From: JADFOI01 sp965218935 | GTDB taxonomy: Bacteria; Acidobacteriota; UBA6911; RPQK01; JADFOI01 | DNA: 64,000 nt | NCBI GenBank assembly: GCA_965218935.1 | Contig: CBDCMH010000005.1 | Span: 186,001 to 250,000, forward strand | Direction: 5' to 3' | Part shown: positions 17,744 to 26,226 of the stretch, piece after piece | Position numbering within the stretch: position 1 is the first letter of the stretch | Layout of the letters: each line of letters starts with the position of its first letter | Program-made: the position numbers and the translations under genes | The notes under the pieces: generated by a model | Seen by the model: the letters and a program-made list of their open reading frames with translations, nothing else | Databases searched by the model: none | Told to the model about the DNA's origin: nothing

Positions 17744-18055
17744 ATGCCAAGAAATGGTCGAAGGTACCCACCTGAGTTTCGCCAGCAAATGGTGGAACTG
17801 GTGCGGTCAGGACGAAGTCCAGGATCATTGGCCCGGGAGTTCGAACCGTCTGATCAATCGATCCGCAACTGGGTTGCCCAGGTCGATCGGGATGAGGGCT
17901 GGCGCAAAGACGGGCTAACGACGCCGGAGCGAGAGGAGCTGGGGCGGCTGCGTCGGGAGAATCGCCGCCTGCGTGAAGAGCGGGAGATCTTAAAAAAGGC
18001 GGCAGCCTGGTTCGCTCGGGAGACCGAGTCCGGATCTTCGGGTTCGTCAAGATGA
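17744..18055 (+). CDS. IS3-family transposase OrfA (helix-turn-helix)
   Basis: 103 residues from ATG 17744 with AAAGGAG upstream; the open frame before it is outside the coding part. It is the HTH_Tnp_1 type: YPPEFRQQMVELVRSG, then SLAREFEPSDQSIRNWV, and a leucine-zipper-like C-terminus (EELGRLRRENRRLREEREIL). It recognises the element ends. OrfB lies in the -1 frame and overlaps by ATGA. The A6G string at 17992-17998 allows an OrfAB fusion. Confidence 0.93.
   Translation: MPRNGRRYPPEFRQQMVELVRSGRSPGSLAREFEPSDQSIRNWVAQVDRDEGWRKDGLTTPEREELGRLRRENRRLREEREILKKAAAWFARETESGSSGSSR
17992..17998 (+). other. Programmed -1 ribosomal frameshift site (A AAA AAG)
   Basis: The heptamer AAAAAAG is read in OrfA as A-AAA-AAG. 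After a -1 slip the frame is open without a stop through GGC GGC AGC CTG... into the ATG of OrfB, giving a fused OrfAB transposase, the active form in IS3 elements. Confidence 0.8.
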
Positions 18056-18906
18056 ATCAGGCCAGCCATAAGATTACCACCCTGTGCCGGGTACTGGGAG
18101 TCTCCACCAGCGGCTACTACGGGTGGCGGGGCCGTGAGCCAAGTGTTCGGGCTCAGCAGGATGCCCTTTTGCTGGCCCGGATCCGAGCCCTTCATGAGCG
18201 CTCTCGGGGCACCTACGGGGTTCCTCGGATTCACGCCCAGCTGAGTGCAAACGGGATTCCCGTCGGTCGTAAGCGTATCGCTCGTCTGATGCACAAAGCG
18301 GGTTTGCAAGGAGTGAGCCGTCGCAAGAAATACAGGACCACGATCCGGAATGAAAAGGTTCGGCCCGCTGCTGATCTGGTTCAGCGCGACTTCTCGGTGC
18401 AGGGCCCCAATCAACTGTGGGTAGCGGACATCACCTACATCCGGACGGGCTCAGGATTTCTTTATCTGGCTGTGGTGCTCGATGCCTTCAGCCGCCGGGT
18501 GGTAGGCTGGGCCATGAAGACTCACCTGAGGACTCAGCTGGTGCTGGCCGCCCTGGAGATGGCTTTATGGCAGAGACGTCCACACAGCGTGATCCATCAT
18601 TCGGACCAGGGCACTCAGTACACCTCGATTGCCTTTGGCCAGCGTTGTCGCCGAGCTGGGGTTCGACCCTCCATGGGATCGGGGGGGGACTGCTATGACA
18701 ATGCCCTGTGTGAGAGTTTCTTTGCCTCGCTGGAGTGTGAGTTGCTGGAGCGTCACCACTTCCTCACCCCGACTCAGGCCCGTAGTGCCCTCTTCGACTT
18801 TATCGAGGGCTTCTACAACCCCCATCGGTTACACTCGTCACTGGGGTATCATTCCCCGGCTGAGTTCGAAAGGAGATATGCTACGTTACCTGCAGTCCCA
18901 AACTAG
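18052..18906 (+). CDS. IS3-family transposase OrfB (DDE integrase domain)
   Basis: 284 residues. After an N-terminal HTH_21 part (SGYYGWRGREPS, RGTYGVPRIHAQL) comes the rve catalytic core with the DDE residues in LWVADITYI, VIHHSDQGTQYTS and DNALCESFFASLECELL. The end, HSSLGYHSPAEFE, is typical. It is complete and has no internal stop. It overlaps OrfA by four bases and is probably made mainly as OrfAB fusion. Confidence 0.96.
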   Translation: MNQASHKITTLCRVLGVSTSGYYGWRGREPSVRAQQDALLLARIRALHERSRGTYGVPRIHAQLSANGIPVGRKRIARLMHKAGLQGVSRRKKYRTTIRNEKVRPAADLVQRDFSVQGPNQLWVADITYIRTGSGFLYLAVVLDAFSRRVVGWAMKTHLRTQLVLAALEMALWQRRPHSVIHHSDQGTQYTSIAFGQRCRRAGVRPSMGSGGDCYDNALCESFFASLECELLERHHFLTPTQARSALFDFIEGFYNPHRLHSSLGYHSPAEFERRYATLPAVPN

Positions 18907-18959
18907 AAACTGTCCACCAAAGCGGGGTAACTTCAGTTTGAATTTGGGATTTTGAATTT

Positions 18960-18999
18960 CCGGGGGAGAATTCGGGGCAGTCCCCGAATTCTCCCCCGG
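18960..18999. repeat. Perfect 18-bp palindromic hairpin (REP-like)
   Basis: CCGGGGGAGAATTCGGGG at 18960-18977, loop CAGT, and its exact complement at 18982-18999. It lies between the IS3 element and rpmB. A related single-arm string (GGGGGAGTTCGGGGACA) appears at 21561-21577. It resembles REP palindromes and could also block read-through from the IS. Confidence 0.75.
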
Positions 19000-19060
19000 T
19001 TGACACCGGGAGAGGAAGAATGCTTTAATCGCTGTTCTCGGAAAAAGATGTGGAGGAAAT

Positions 19061-19258
19061 ATGTCTAAGGTTTGTGAGATCTGTGGGAAGGGACCCCGCT
19101 TCGGCAATAACGTCTCACATGCTCATAACGTAACCAAACGCCGCTGGAATCCGAATTTGCAGCGTGTACGGGCGGTGGTCGATGGGACCATCCGCCGCAT
19201 CCGCGTTTGCACGACATGTCTAAAGTCGGGAAAGGTCCAGAAGCCGTCAATAGCCTAG
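19061..19258 (+). CDS. rpmB: 50S ribosomal protein L28
   Basis: 65 residues, normal length. The start CEICGKGPRFGNNVSHAHN and the CxxC pairs (CEIC; CTTC) are those of zinc-type L28. GGAGGAA lies just before the ATG. It is convergent with the rel gene, 15 bases apart, with no clear terminator between. Confidence 0.97.
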   Translation: MSKVCEICGKGPRFGNNVSHAHNVTKRRWNPNLQRVRAVVDGTIRRIRVCTTCLKSGKVQKPSIA

Positions 19259-19273
19259 AAAATTCCCGAATTC

Positions 19274-21457
19274 CTATCCACTTCTTCTTTTTTCTTTAGC
19301 CCGGATCTTGGCCCGCTCTACTTCACGCACTCCCTCGATGGCTTTTAAGCAATCCATGATTGCCTCGAGACGCTGGATATCGCTGATCTCAACGGTCATA
19401 TCGATCACCCCGTAGCGATCGTCGACGGTCTGTGCGTTCACGTTCACAATGTTGGTGTCAATATGGGAGACGGCCGAAGTGACATCCGCCAAAATTCCGG
19501 TCCGGTCTTCGGTAGAAATAAGCAGGCGGACAGGGTAGCTACTTTTTCCCCCATCCTCGGTCCACTTCACCTGGACTTTCCACTCCGGGTTTAAGAGCAA
19601 TTTTTCAACGCTGGGGCAGTCCACCGCATGGACTGAGATACCTCGGCCGGTGGTGATGTAACCGATAATTTCCTCACCCCGAATCGGATTACAACACTGG
19701 GCTCGATAGACCAGCAGATCATCGTAGCCGTTGACCTGAATGGCGCTATCCGAGCGTCGGAGAACCTTGTTGACCATCTGGGTCACCCTCGACGCTCCGC
19801 TCTCTTCGCCTTCCTGTTGCTCGACCTTGCCCGGCTCCAGTTTCTTCAAGACCTGGCGGGGGGAGGTTTTTCCAAATCCGATGTGCGCAAACAAATCTTC
19901 CATTTGGGAGACATTAAAATCGGGAAGTATCGATTCCAGCTTGTCCTTATAACTCTTGAGGTTCAACTTGTAGCTGCGGGCATTTCTTTCCAGCAATTTC
20001 CTCCCCAACTCGATGGCCTCTTCCTTCTGCTTCACATTAATCCAGCGTCGGATTGCGCTTCGGGCCCGTGAACTCTTGACGAAATTCAACCAGTCTCTGC
20101 CGGGATGAGCCTCACTGGAGGTGAGAATCTCTACAATTTCCCCATTACCGACTTTGTATTTCAAGGGGACGATTCGGCCGTTGACCCGGGCCCCCACACT
20201 CTTGTTACCCACTTCAGTGTGGATGGCATAGGCAAAGTCAACCGGTGTAGCACCACGAGGAAGGGTGATCACCTCTCCTTTGGGGGTGAGGGGATACACT
20301 TCCTCCGGGTACAGATCAATCTTGAGATTGCTCAGGAATTGATGAGGGTCCTTGACTTCGTGCTGCCATTCCAAAAGCTGCCGCAGCCACTGAAAGCGTT
20401 TGTCATCCTTATCCTCCTCCAGCTTCCCTTCCTTGTATTTCCAGTGGGCTGCGATTCCCTCTTCAGCGATTTGGTTCATTTCTTGAGTTCGGATTTGCAG
20501 CTCGAAGGGCTGTCCGTCGTGCCCGATGACGGTGGTGTGGAGAGACTGGTAGCGGTTGGAGAGAGGACTGGCGATGAAGTCCTTGATTCTCCGAGGAATC
20601 GGGTTCCACATGTTATTCACGATGCCCAACACGGTATAGCAATCACGCACTGTGCTCACCAGAACCCGGATGGCAATGAAGTCGTAGACCTGGTCAATGC
20701 TGATCTTTTGACGTTTCATCTTCTGGTAGGTGCTGTAGATCCCTTTGATCCGACTCTTCATTTTGGCTTCAATGTTCTGCTCTCGGAAACGCTCCTGCAT
20801 GGCCTTCATCATCTCTTGACTGAACTCATGGCGATTCGCCTTCCTCTTTTCCACCTGAGCAGAAATGTTTTGAAAGGCGCCCGGGTCCAGGTACTGAAAG
20901 GCTAAATCTTCCAATTCACCCCGAACTTTGGCCATTCCCAGACGGTGGGCAATGGGCACGTAGATGTCCAGTGTCTCCCGAGCAATGATTTTTCTCTTTT
21001 CCGCAGGAAGGTATTGTAAGGTGTTCAAATTGTGGAGGCGATCGGCCAACTTCACCAGAATCACCCGAATATCATCCACCATAGCCAGAAGCAGTTTGCG
21101 GAAGTTTTCAGCTTGTTTTTCCTGACGTGAAGAGAATCGCATCTGGCTGATTTTGGTCACACCATCCACCAGATGGGCGATGTCTTCGCCGAAGTACTCT
21201 CTTATGGTATCAAGACTGGTCAGGGTATCCTCGACCACATCGTGCAGGAGACCCACGCTCACACACGCCACATCGAGCTTCATCTCAGCCAGAGTGTGGG
21301 CCACCTTTAAAGGGTGGGAGAGATAAGGTTCCCCAGAGAGCCGAACTTGCCCCTTGTGCTCACGCGCAGAAAAGACATAAGCCTTCCTGAGGAGTTCCAG
21401 ATCTGCCTCAGGATGGTATCTTTGAACCTTTTCCTCCAAATCCTCAAAGCGAATCAT
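19274..21457 (-). CDS. rel: Bifunctional (p)ppGpp synthetase/hydrolase, RelA/SpoT type
   Basis: 727 residues, full length. Domains in order: HD hydrolase (LSHPLKVAHTLAE, GLLHDVVEDT, LVKLADRLHNLNTL; intact HD), synthetase (IKGIYSTYQKMKRQ, YDFIAIRVLV, YQSLHTTVIG), TGS (VITLPRGATPVDFAYAIHTE), a zinc-finger/helical segment with AQCCNPI, and C-terminal ACT (VRLLISTEDRTGILADVTS). Both the hydrolase and synthetase motifs are preserved, so it both makes and degrades the stringent-response alarmone. Confidence 0.97.
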   Translation of the reverse strand: MIRFEDLEEKVQRYHPEADLELLRKAYVFSAREHKGQVRLSGEPYLSHPLKVAHTLAEMKLDVACVSVGLLHDVVEDTLTSLDTIREYFGEDIAHLVDGVTKISQMRFSSRQEKQAENFRKLLLAMVDDIRVILVKLADRLHNLNTLQYLPAEKRKIIARETLDIYVPIAHRLGMAKVRGELEDLAFQYLDPGAFQNISAQVEKRKANRHEFSQEMMKAMQERFREQNIEAKMKSRIKGIYSTYQKMKRQKISIDQVYDFIAIRVLVSTVRDCYTVLGIVNNMWNPIPRRIKDFIASPLSNRYQSLHTTVIGHDGQPFELQIRTQEMNQIAEEGIAAHWKYKEGKLEEDKDDKRFQWLRQLLEWQHEVKDPHQFLSNLKIDLYPEEVYPLTPKGEVITLPRGATPVDFAYAIHTEVGNKSVGARVNGRIVPLKYKVGNGEIVEILTSSEAHPGRDWLNFVKSSRARSAIRRWINVKQKEEAIELGRKLLERNARSYKLNLKSYKDKLESILPDFNVSQMEDLFAHIGFGKTSPRQVLKKLEPGKVEQQEGEESGASRVTQMVNKVLRRSDSAIQVNGYDDLLVYRAQCCNPIRGEEIIGYITTGRGISVHAVDCPSVEKLLLNPEWKVQVKWTEDGGKSSYPVRLLISTEDRTGILADVTSAVSHIDTNIVNVNAQTVDDRYGVIDMTVEISDIQRLEAIMDCLKAIEGVREVERAKIRAKEKRRSG

Positions 21458-21583
21458 AACGGCCTTGACCTATTTTACCACCTCAATAGCCAGGGTATGC
21501 ATAGGTTCTTGTAACGAAGCGACGAAAGCGCCGACCTGACAAGGCGGGCTCGAGAGTTCGGGGGGAGTTCGGGGACATTGGAT

Positions 21584-21613
21584 AAAAAAAAGGAGAGGGG
21601 TCGGTCCCTCTCC
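21584..21613 (-). terminator. Rho-independent terminator of the tonB/exbBD/TPR cluster
   Basis: On the minus strand GGAGAGGG-ACCGAC-CCCTCTCC is followed directly by eight T. It lies 30 bases beyond the TPR gene stop, so it ends the cluster beginning with tonB. Confidence 0.88.
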
Positions 21614-21643
21614 TCACAATCTCCAGTTTTTCGGATGGGTGGG

Positions 21644-22444
21644 CTACTCTTCTTCCCCTGCCATCACCCGCCGGCGAGCTTCTGCTTCCGCTTCTTCCTG
21701 TTCGCGTTTGAGCTCCAGTGCCTGTAATGCCAGCCCATCGGCCTCCCGCTCCCAGTTCCGCTTTTCTTCTTCTTCCATTGTAAGCTTGGCCTTTTCGCGG
21801 TAAAGCAGGTTCAGATACTGCATGGCATCAACATACTTTGGATTGATCTCCAAAGCCTTCTTTAAAGAGGCTATACCCTCATCCACAAGCTGATTGATTT
21901 CTGCACTTCGCTCCTCGCTGAGAAACGCGACACTCTCACCGGTCATGCCCGTCTCATCGTAGGCCAGTTGCCAATCGATCGTGGCAATCCCATACATCGG
22001 CACTGGATTATTCGGTTCCACTTCCAGGCGCTTGCGGTACCACTCCTTGGCCGTTTCGTAATCGCTCATTCCACTATAGATACCGGCCAGGTTCGCCATG
22101 GCCGTAGTCCGATCCACTGGATCCTCAGCTCTATCGATCACCTCTTTAAAAGTTGCGATCGCCTTTCGAGCCCGATCCACATTCGCGGGACTGGTCCCCT
22201 GGGGAACGTATTGGGCACGATAGGCTATGGCCAAATAGAGATAACTCCGGGTTAAATCAGGATCCTTTTCAATGGATTCCTGAAAGTGCTCAATCGCCTC
22301 ATCGTATTTCTTATTGGTGTAGGCCTGCACTCCCATGTTGAGCTCATTACGGGCGCTCAACCGGTCTATCCAGCCACAACTCGAGGCCGTCAGAACCAAC
22401 ACCAACATGACTGCTAACATCGACTTCTTACCCGGAAAATTCAT
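21644..22444 (-). CDS. TPR-repeat lipoprotein
   Basis: About 266 residues from ATG 22444, which has GGAGG about 11 bases upstream; an in-frame ATG at 22492 would overlap the exbD gene. The start is a lipoprotein signal with lipobox TASSC. Several TPR units follow (NMGVQAYTNKKYDEAIEHF, TAMANLAGIYSGMSDYETA, ASLKKALEINPKYVDAMQYL). The tail is charged (KREQEEAEAEARRRVMAG). It is last in the TonB-system cluster and may organise it at the envelope; this is inference. Confidence 0.82.
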   Translation of the reverse strand: MNFPGKKSMLAVMLVLVLTASSCGWIDRLSARNELNMGVQAYTNKKYDEAIEHFQESIEKDPDLTRSYLYLAIAYRAQYVPQGTSPANVDRARKAIATFKEVIDRAEDPVDRTTAMANLAGIYSGMSDYETAKEWYRKRLEVEPNNPVPMYGIATIDWQLAYDETGMTGESVAFLSEERSAEINQLVDEGIASLKKALEINPKYVDAMQYLNLLYREKAKLTMEEEEKRNWEREADGLALQALELKREQEEAEAEARRRVMAGEEE

Positions 22445-22484
22445 TCCTATTTTCGCCTCCAGGGATGGATCTTCTTGAAGTCTG

Positions 22485-22913
22485 TTATTCACCCGGCCTG
22501 TCCTCCGGTGTCAAGAGCCCTATATCCCCTACTCCGGCTCCCTTGGCGACGTCGATCACTTTAACGACATCATCAAAAGCAAGATCCACATCCCCCAGGA
22601 TGAACATATTCTTGTTGGCGCGGGCGCTGTAGATATCAAAGAGTCTGGTCCCCAATTGGTCAAAGCTGACGTCATCTTGATTAATCCGATAACCGCCCTG
22701 GCGGTCAATGGAAACCACGATGGCATCGGACTTGATGATCAAATCCTCGGGAAGCTCATCGGGAAGTTTCTGGGGAACGCGAGCCTGCAGATCATACTGA
22801 ATCATGGGCTGAATGACCATGAAGATGATGAGCAGCACCAGGAGAATGTCGATAAAAGGTGTGATATTGATATCGGAATTGGGCCCCTTGCCGGACGCTC
22901 CTGTCATTCCCAT
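22485..22913 (-). CDS. exbD: ExbD/TolR biopolymer transport protein
   Basis: 142 residues. One N-terminal membrane segment with INITPFIDILLVLLIIFMV, containing the conserved Asp that takes part in proton flow, then a periplasmic domain. It works with ExbB to energise TonB. It starts two bases after the stop of another exbD, which shows tight coupling. Two ExbD paralogues in tandem are frequent in non-proteobacterial lineages. Confidence 0.94.
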   Translation of the reverse strand: MGMTGASGKGPNSDINITPFIDILLVLLIIFMVIQPMIQYDLQARVPQKLPDELPEDLIIKSDAIVVSIDRQGGYRINQDDVSFDQLGTRLFDIYSARANKNMFILGDVDLAFDDVVKVIDVAKGAGVGDIGLLTPEDRPGE

Positions 22914-22915
22914 AA

Positions 22916-23341
22916 TTACCTTCCCCCGTCCTCTTGTCGATCAACCATTAGGCCGATTTGTTCCACTCCCGCTTCACGGGCCTTGGCCACTAAATCCACA
23001 ACGGTGCCATAGAGAACAGCCACGTCGGCTTTGATAAACAGCGGTAACTCGGGCTTGAGAGCAACTCGCTCGACGATCCTTTCCACAATCTGATTGGGGC
23101 CGACGGCATCACGATTAATGAAGATGTCCCCAAGGCGAGTAACGGTGACCATGGTCGCGTCCTCGTCATCCACCAGGGGTTGCTCCTGAGCATTTCTAGC
23201 CCTGGGCTTGTTGACAAAGACTCCTTCTTGTAACAGCGGGACCGTGATCATGAAAATGATCAACAGCACCAACATCACATCGGCCATGGGTGTGACGTTG
23301 ATCTCCGAGTTGAGTCCTGTGGTGCCTCCGCTAATCGCCAT
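22916..23341 (-). CDS. exbD: ExbD/TolR biopolymer transport protein (first of two)
   Basis: 141 residues with the motif INVTPMADVMLVLLIIFMI, including the membrane Asp, and a periplasmic C-terminal domain. Its start overlaps the end of the ExbB gene by 11 bases. It is about as long as the second ExbD but differs throughout, so the two are old paralogues and may form a mixed dimer. Confidence 0.94.
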   Translation of the reverse strand: MAISGGTTGLNSEINVTPMADVMLVLLIIFMITVPLLQEGVFVNKPRARNAQEQPLVDDEDATMVTVTRLGDIFINRDAVGPNQIVERIVERVALKPELPLFIKADVAVLYGTVVDLVAKAREAGVEQIGLMVDRQEDGGR

Positions 23342-24008
23342 GCTTTTCGGATCTCCGCTTGAGGAAATAATCGATCAATTCGGAAGAGGAGTTATCCATC
23401 TCCACCATAAAGGATTCCATTTTCCCAGTGAAGTAGTTGTACATCCACACGGCTGGAATGGCCACAAATAACCCGAAGGCGGTAGCGACCAGTGCCTCAG
23501 CAATTCCTGGTGCCACAGCGGCCAAACCAACGTTTTCCCCTGCGGCCATGCCCAAAAAGGCATTAATGATACCGACCGTAGTACCCAGCAGTCCCACAAA
23601 GGGGGCGGTGGACCCAATGGTCGCCAACCCTCCCAGACCTCTCTTGAGCTCCTCGGCCCCGATGGCTGTAGCCCGTTGAAGCGCCCTTCGTGAGGCTTCT
23701 ACAATCTCACCGGGGATGGCACTGGAACCTTCGTGGGCTTGAAACTCCTGAAGACCGGCAGCCACGACCTTGGCCAAGTGACTCTTATCATGCTGCTCGG
23801 CCAGCTCAATCGCCTCACGGATGTTTCCCGTTTTCAAAGCTTCAGAAACAGCAGGAGCAAACTCACGCGACTGTTTGCGTGCAGCTGAAAACTTGAGATA
23901 GCGCTCAATCATCACTGAAATGGACCAGATCGACATGAGAGCGAGGACCACGACCACGGCTTTCGCCAAGAATCCCATCTGCCCCCACATTTCCATAAAA
24001 CCACTCAT
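23331..24008 (-). CDS. exbB: MotA/TolQ/ExbB proton channel protein
   Basis: 225 residues with an N-terminal membrane helix (AKAVVVVLALMSIWSISVMI), a cytoplasmic helical part, and two further helices with GLGGLATIGSTAPFVGLLGTTVGII and VATAFGLFVAIPAVWMYNYF. These are the TolQ/ExbB hallmarks. It forms the channel of the energising complex with the two ExbD proteins. Confidence 0.95.
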   Translation of the reverse strand: MSGFMEMWGQMGFLAKAVVVVLALMSIWSISVMIERYLKFSAARKQSREFAPAVSEALKTGNIREAIELAEQHDKSHLAKVVAAGLQEFQAHEGSSAIPGEIVEASRRALQRATAIGAEELKRGLGGLATIGSTAPFVGLLGTTVGIINAFLGMAAGENVGLAAVAPGIAEALVATAFGLFVAIPAVWMYNYFTGKMESFMVEMDNSSSELIDYFLKRRSEKHGD

Positions 24009-24070
24009 ATGTAATACCTCCCTGAAATAGTTAAGATCATCTTACAAATCCACAACACGATGTCAAATAC

Positions 24071-24808
<738 letters not shown>

Positions 24809-24974
24809 CTACTCTCCCCTTCCAAATCTTGACTCTTAAGCCCCCTACCAGGAATAGCCCGTTGGATCGCGCAATATTACTACCGGCTCCCAGTCGAGTC
24901 AAGATTCTTCTCATAATTCCCGTAACAGACTCACACATATCAAATTAAGAGATGTCATTTCCAAACAAGACGGT

Positions 24975-26156
24975 TTAGGAACGTGTCTTCTTCCGGTCCA
25001 AATAACTCTGCCACCAAAGAACAATGGGACTGGCAATCGCAATCGATGAATAGGTGCCCACGATTATACCGACCACCAGCGCAAATGAAAATCCCTGCAA
25101 GACCTGGCCACCCAATAAATAGAGAGAAAAGACGGCCAGGAAAGTCATCCCGGAGGTCATAATGGTGCGATTCAATGTTTGGTTAATGCTGGTATTGATG
25201 ATCGTGCCCAGATCACTTCTTCGCATGAGCCGCAGGTTCTCCCGCACCCGGTCAAACACGACGATCGTATCGTTAATGGAGTATCCCACCAGAGTCAGCA
25301 GAGCCGCTACTACGGTCAGGGAGATTTCCCGCCCGGTCAGGGAAAAGGCGCCTACCGTGATGAACACGTCGTGAAAGAGGGCTACCAGCGCGGCAAACCC
25401 GTAAATGGGCCAAAACCGAACGGCGATGTAAATCAACATCCCCAACAGGGAGAAGCCGACAGCATCGCGGGCTCGCGTCCGCATCTCCTGGCCAACCTTG
25501 GGTCCGACGCTTTCCACACTGATGATGGTAAAACTACCCAGGTAAGATTCCTCACTCAGGGTCTCCACAACAGCCGTCGGAATCCCCAATCGATCCAGTT
25601 CGGAAAAATCCCGGATCATTCCGCTCTGATCGGTTCGATAATCGATGATCTTGTCAGCCAGCTCACCGGAGTGTTCACTCAACTCCGAAATGGGCTGTTC
25701 CTCGCTGGAATTCTCGGGATTCAGTTCCTGTAAGCGTGTAGACAATGCGCTCCTGGAAACATTATTGAGATCGAGCTTTCCCGTCTCCGACTGGCTTTGA
25801 TCATATTCTTGACGAAGGGCATCGAAGATCTCGTTGCTCTCAAGAGTGAAATCCTGGGCTTCCTCACCTTCAACACGGGCCATGCGGATTTGAACCTCGT
25901 TTAGAGAGAGTTCGTCAAAGCGTATGACTTCTTCTGCTTGCAGGGCTGCTTCACTCAGGGTGTCACGAATCCGCTCCAGTTGAGGCTCCTCTTTAAACTT
26001 CGCATGGACCAGCGTTCCCCCGGTGAAATCCACACCCAGATTCAGCCCTCCACGCACCACGGACACTCCTACAAGGACCATGAGAATCAGCGATATGCTG
26101 ATAAAGACCCACTTCAAGGCCAACCAGTCAACATTAGGATTCTTGACAATATCCAT
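24975..26156 (-). CDS. secF: Protein translocase subunit SecF
   Basis: 393 residues, longer than the usual ~300. It has TM1 (WVFISISLILMVLVGVSVV), LGVDFTGGTLV, and the SecF C-terminal membrane bundle with VALFHDVFITVGAFSL and GYSINDTIVVFDRVRENL. Residues ~126-205 form an extra periplasmic part that looks like a ComEA-type helix-hairpin-helix (KLDLNNVSRSAL ... ADKIIDYRTD ... FSELDRLGIP). It acts with SecD in proton-driven late steps of export. The tgt-yajC-secD-secF order is conserved. Confidence 0.96.
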   Translation of the reverse strand: MDIVKNPNVDWLALKWVFISISLILMVLVGVSVVRGGLNLGVDFTGGTLVHAKFKEEPQLERIRDTLSEAALQAEEVIRFDELSLNEVQIRMARVEGEEAQDFTLESNEIFDALRQEYDQSQSETGKLDLNNVSRSALSTRLQELNPENSSEEQPISELSEHSGELADKIIDYRTDQSGMIRDFSELDRLGIPTAVVETLSEESYLGSFTIISVESVGPKVGQEMRTRARDAVGFSLLGMLIYIAVRFWPIYGFAALVALFHDVFITVGAFSLTGREISLTVVAALLTLVGYSINDTIVVFDRVRENLRLMRRSDLGTIINTSINQTLNRTIMTSGMTFLAVFSLYLLGGQVLQGFSFALVVGIIVGTYSSIAIASPIVLWWQSYLDRKKTRS

Positions 26157-26226
26157 AATCGCTTCGGAACTGACCTCTTGATGCCTTAGTCACCAAAGTG
26201 GTCACTTTGTTTCCCTTATTTTCTTC

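Larger units (their letters stand above)
17693..18931 (+). mobile_element. IS3-family insertion sequence, apparently intact
   Basis: About 1239 bp. Imperfect 22-bp terminal inverted repeats, GTTGACCCGTTTTCGTGGAC.. at 17693-17714 and its partner at 18910-18931, match at 17 of 22 positions. They enclose orfA and orfB with an A6G frameshift signal. No target duplication was found. A TTTGGGATTTTG string occurs close outside both ends (17679-17690 and 18943-18954), suggesting insertion inside an AT-rich repeat. Confidence 0.85.
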
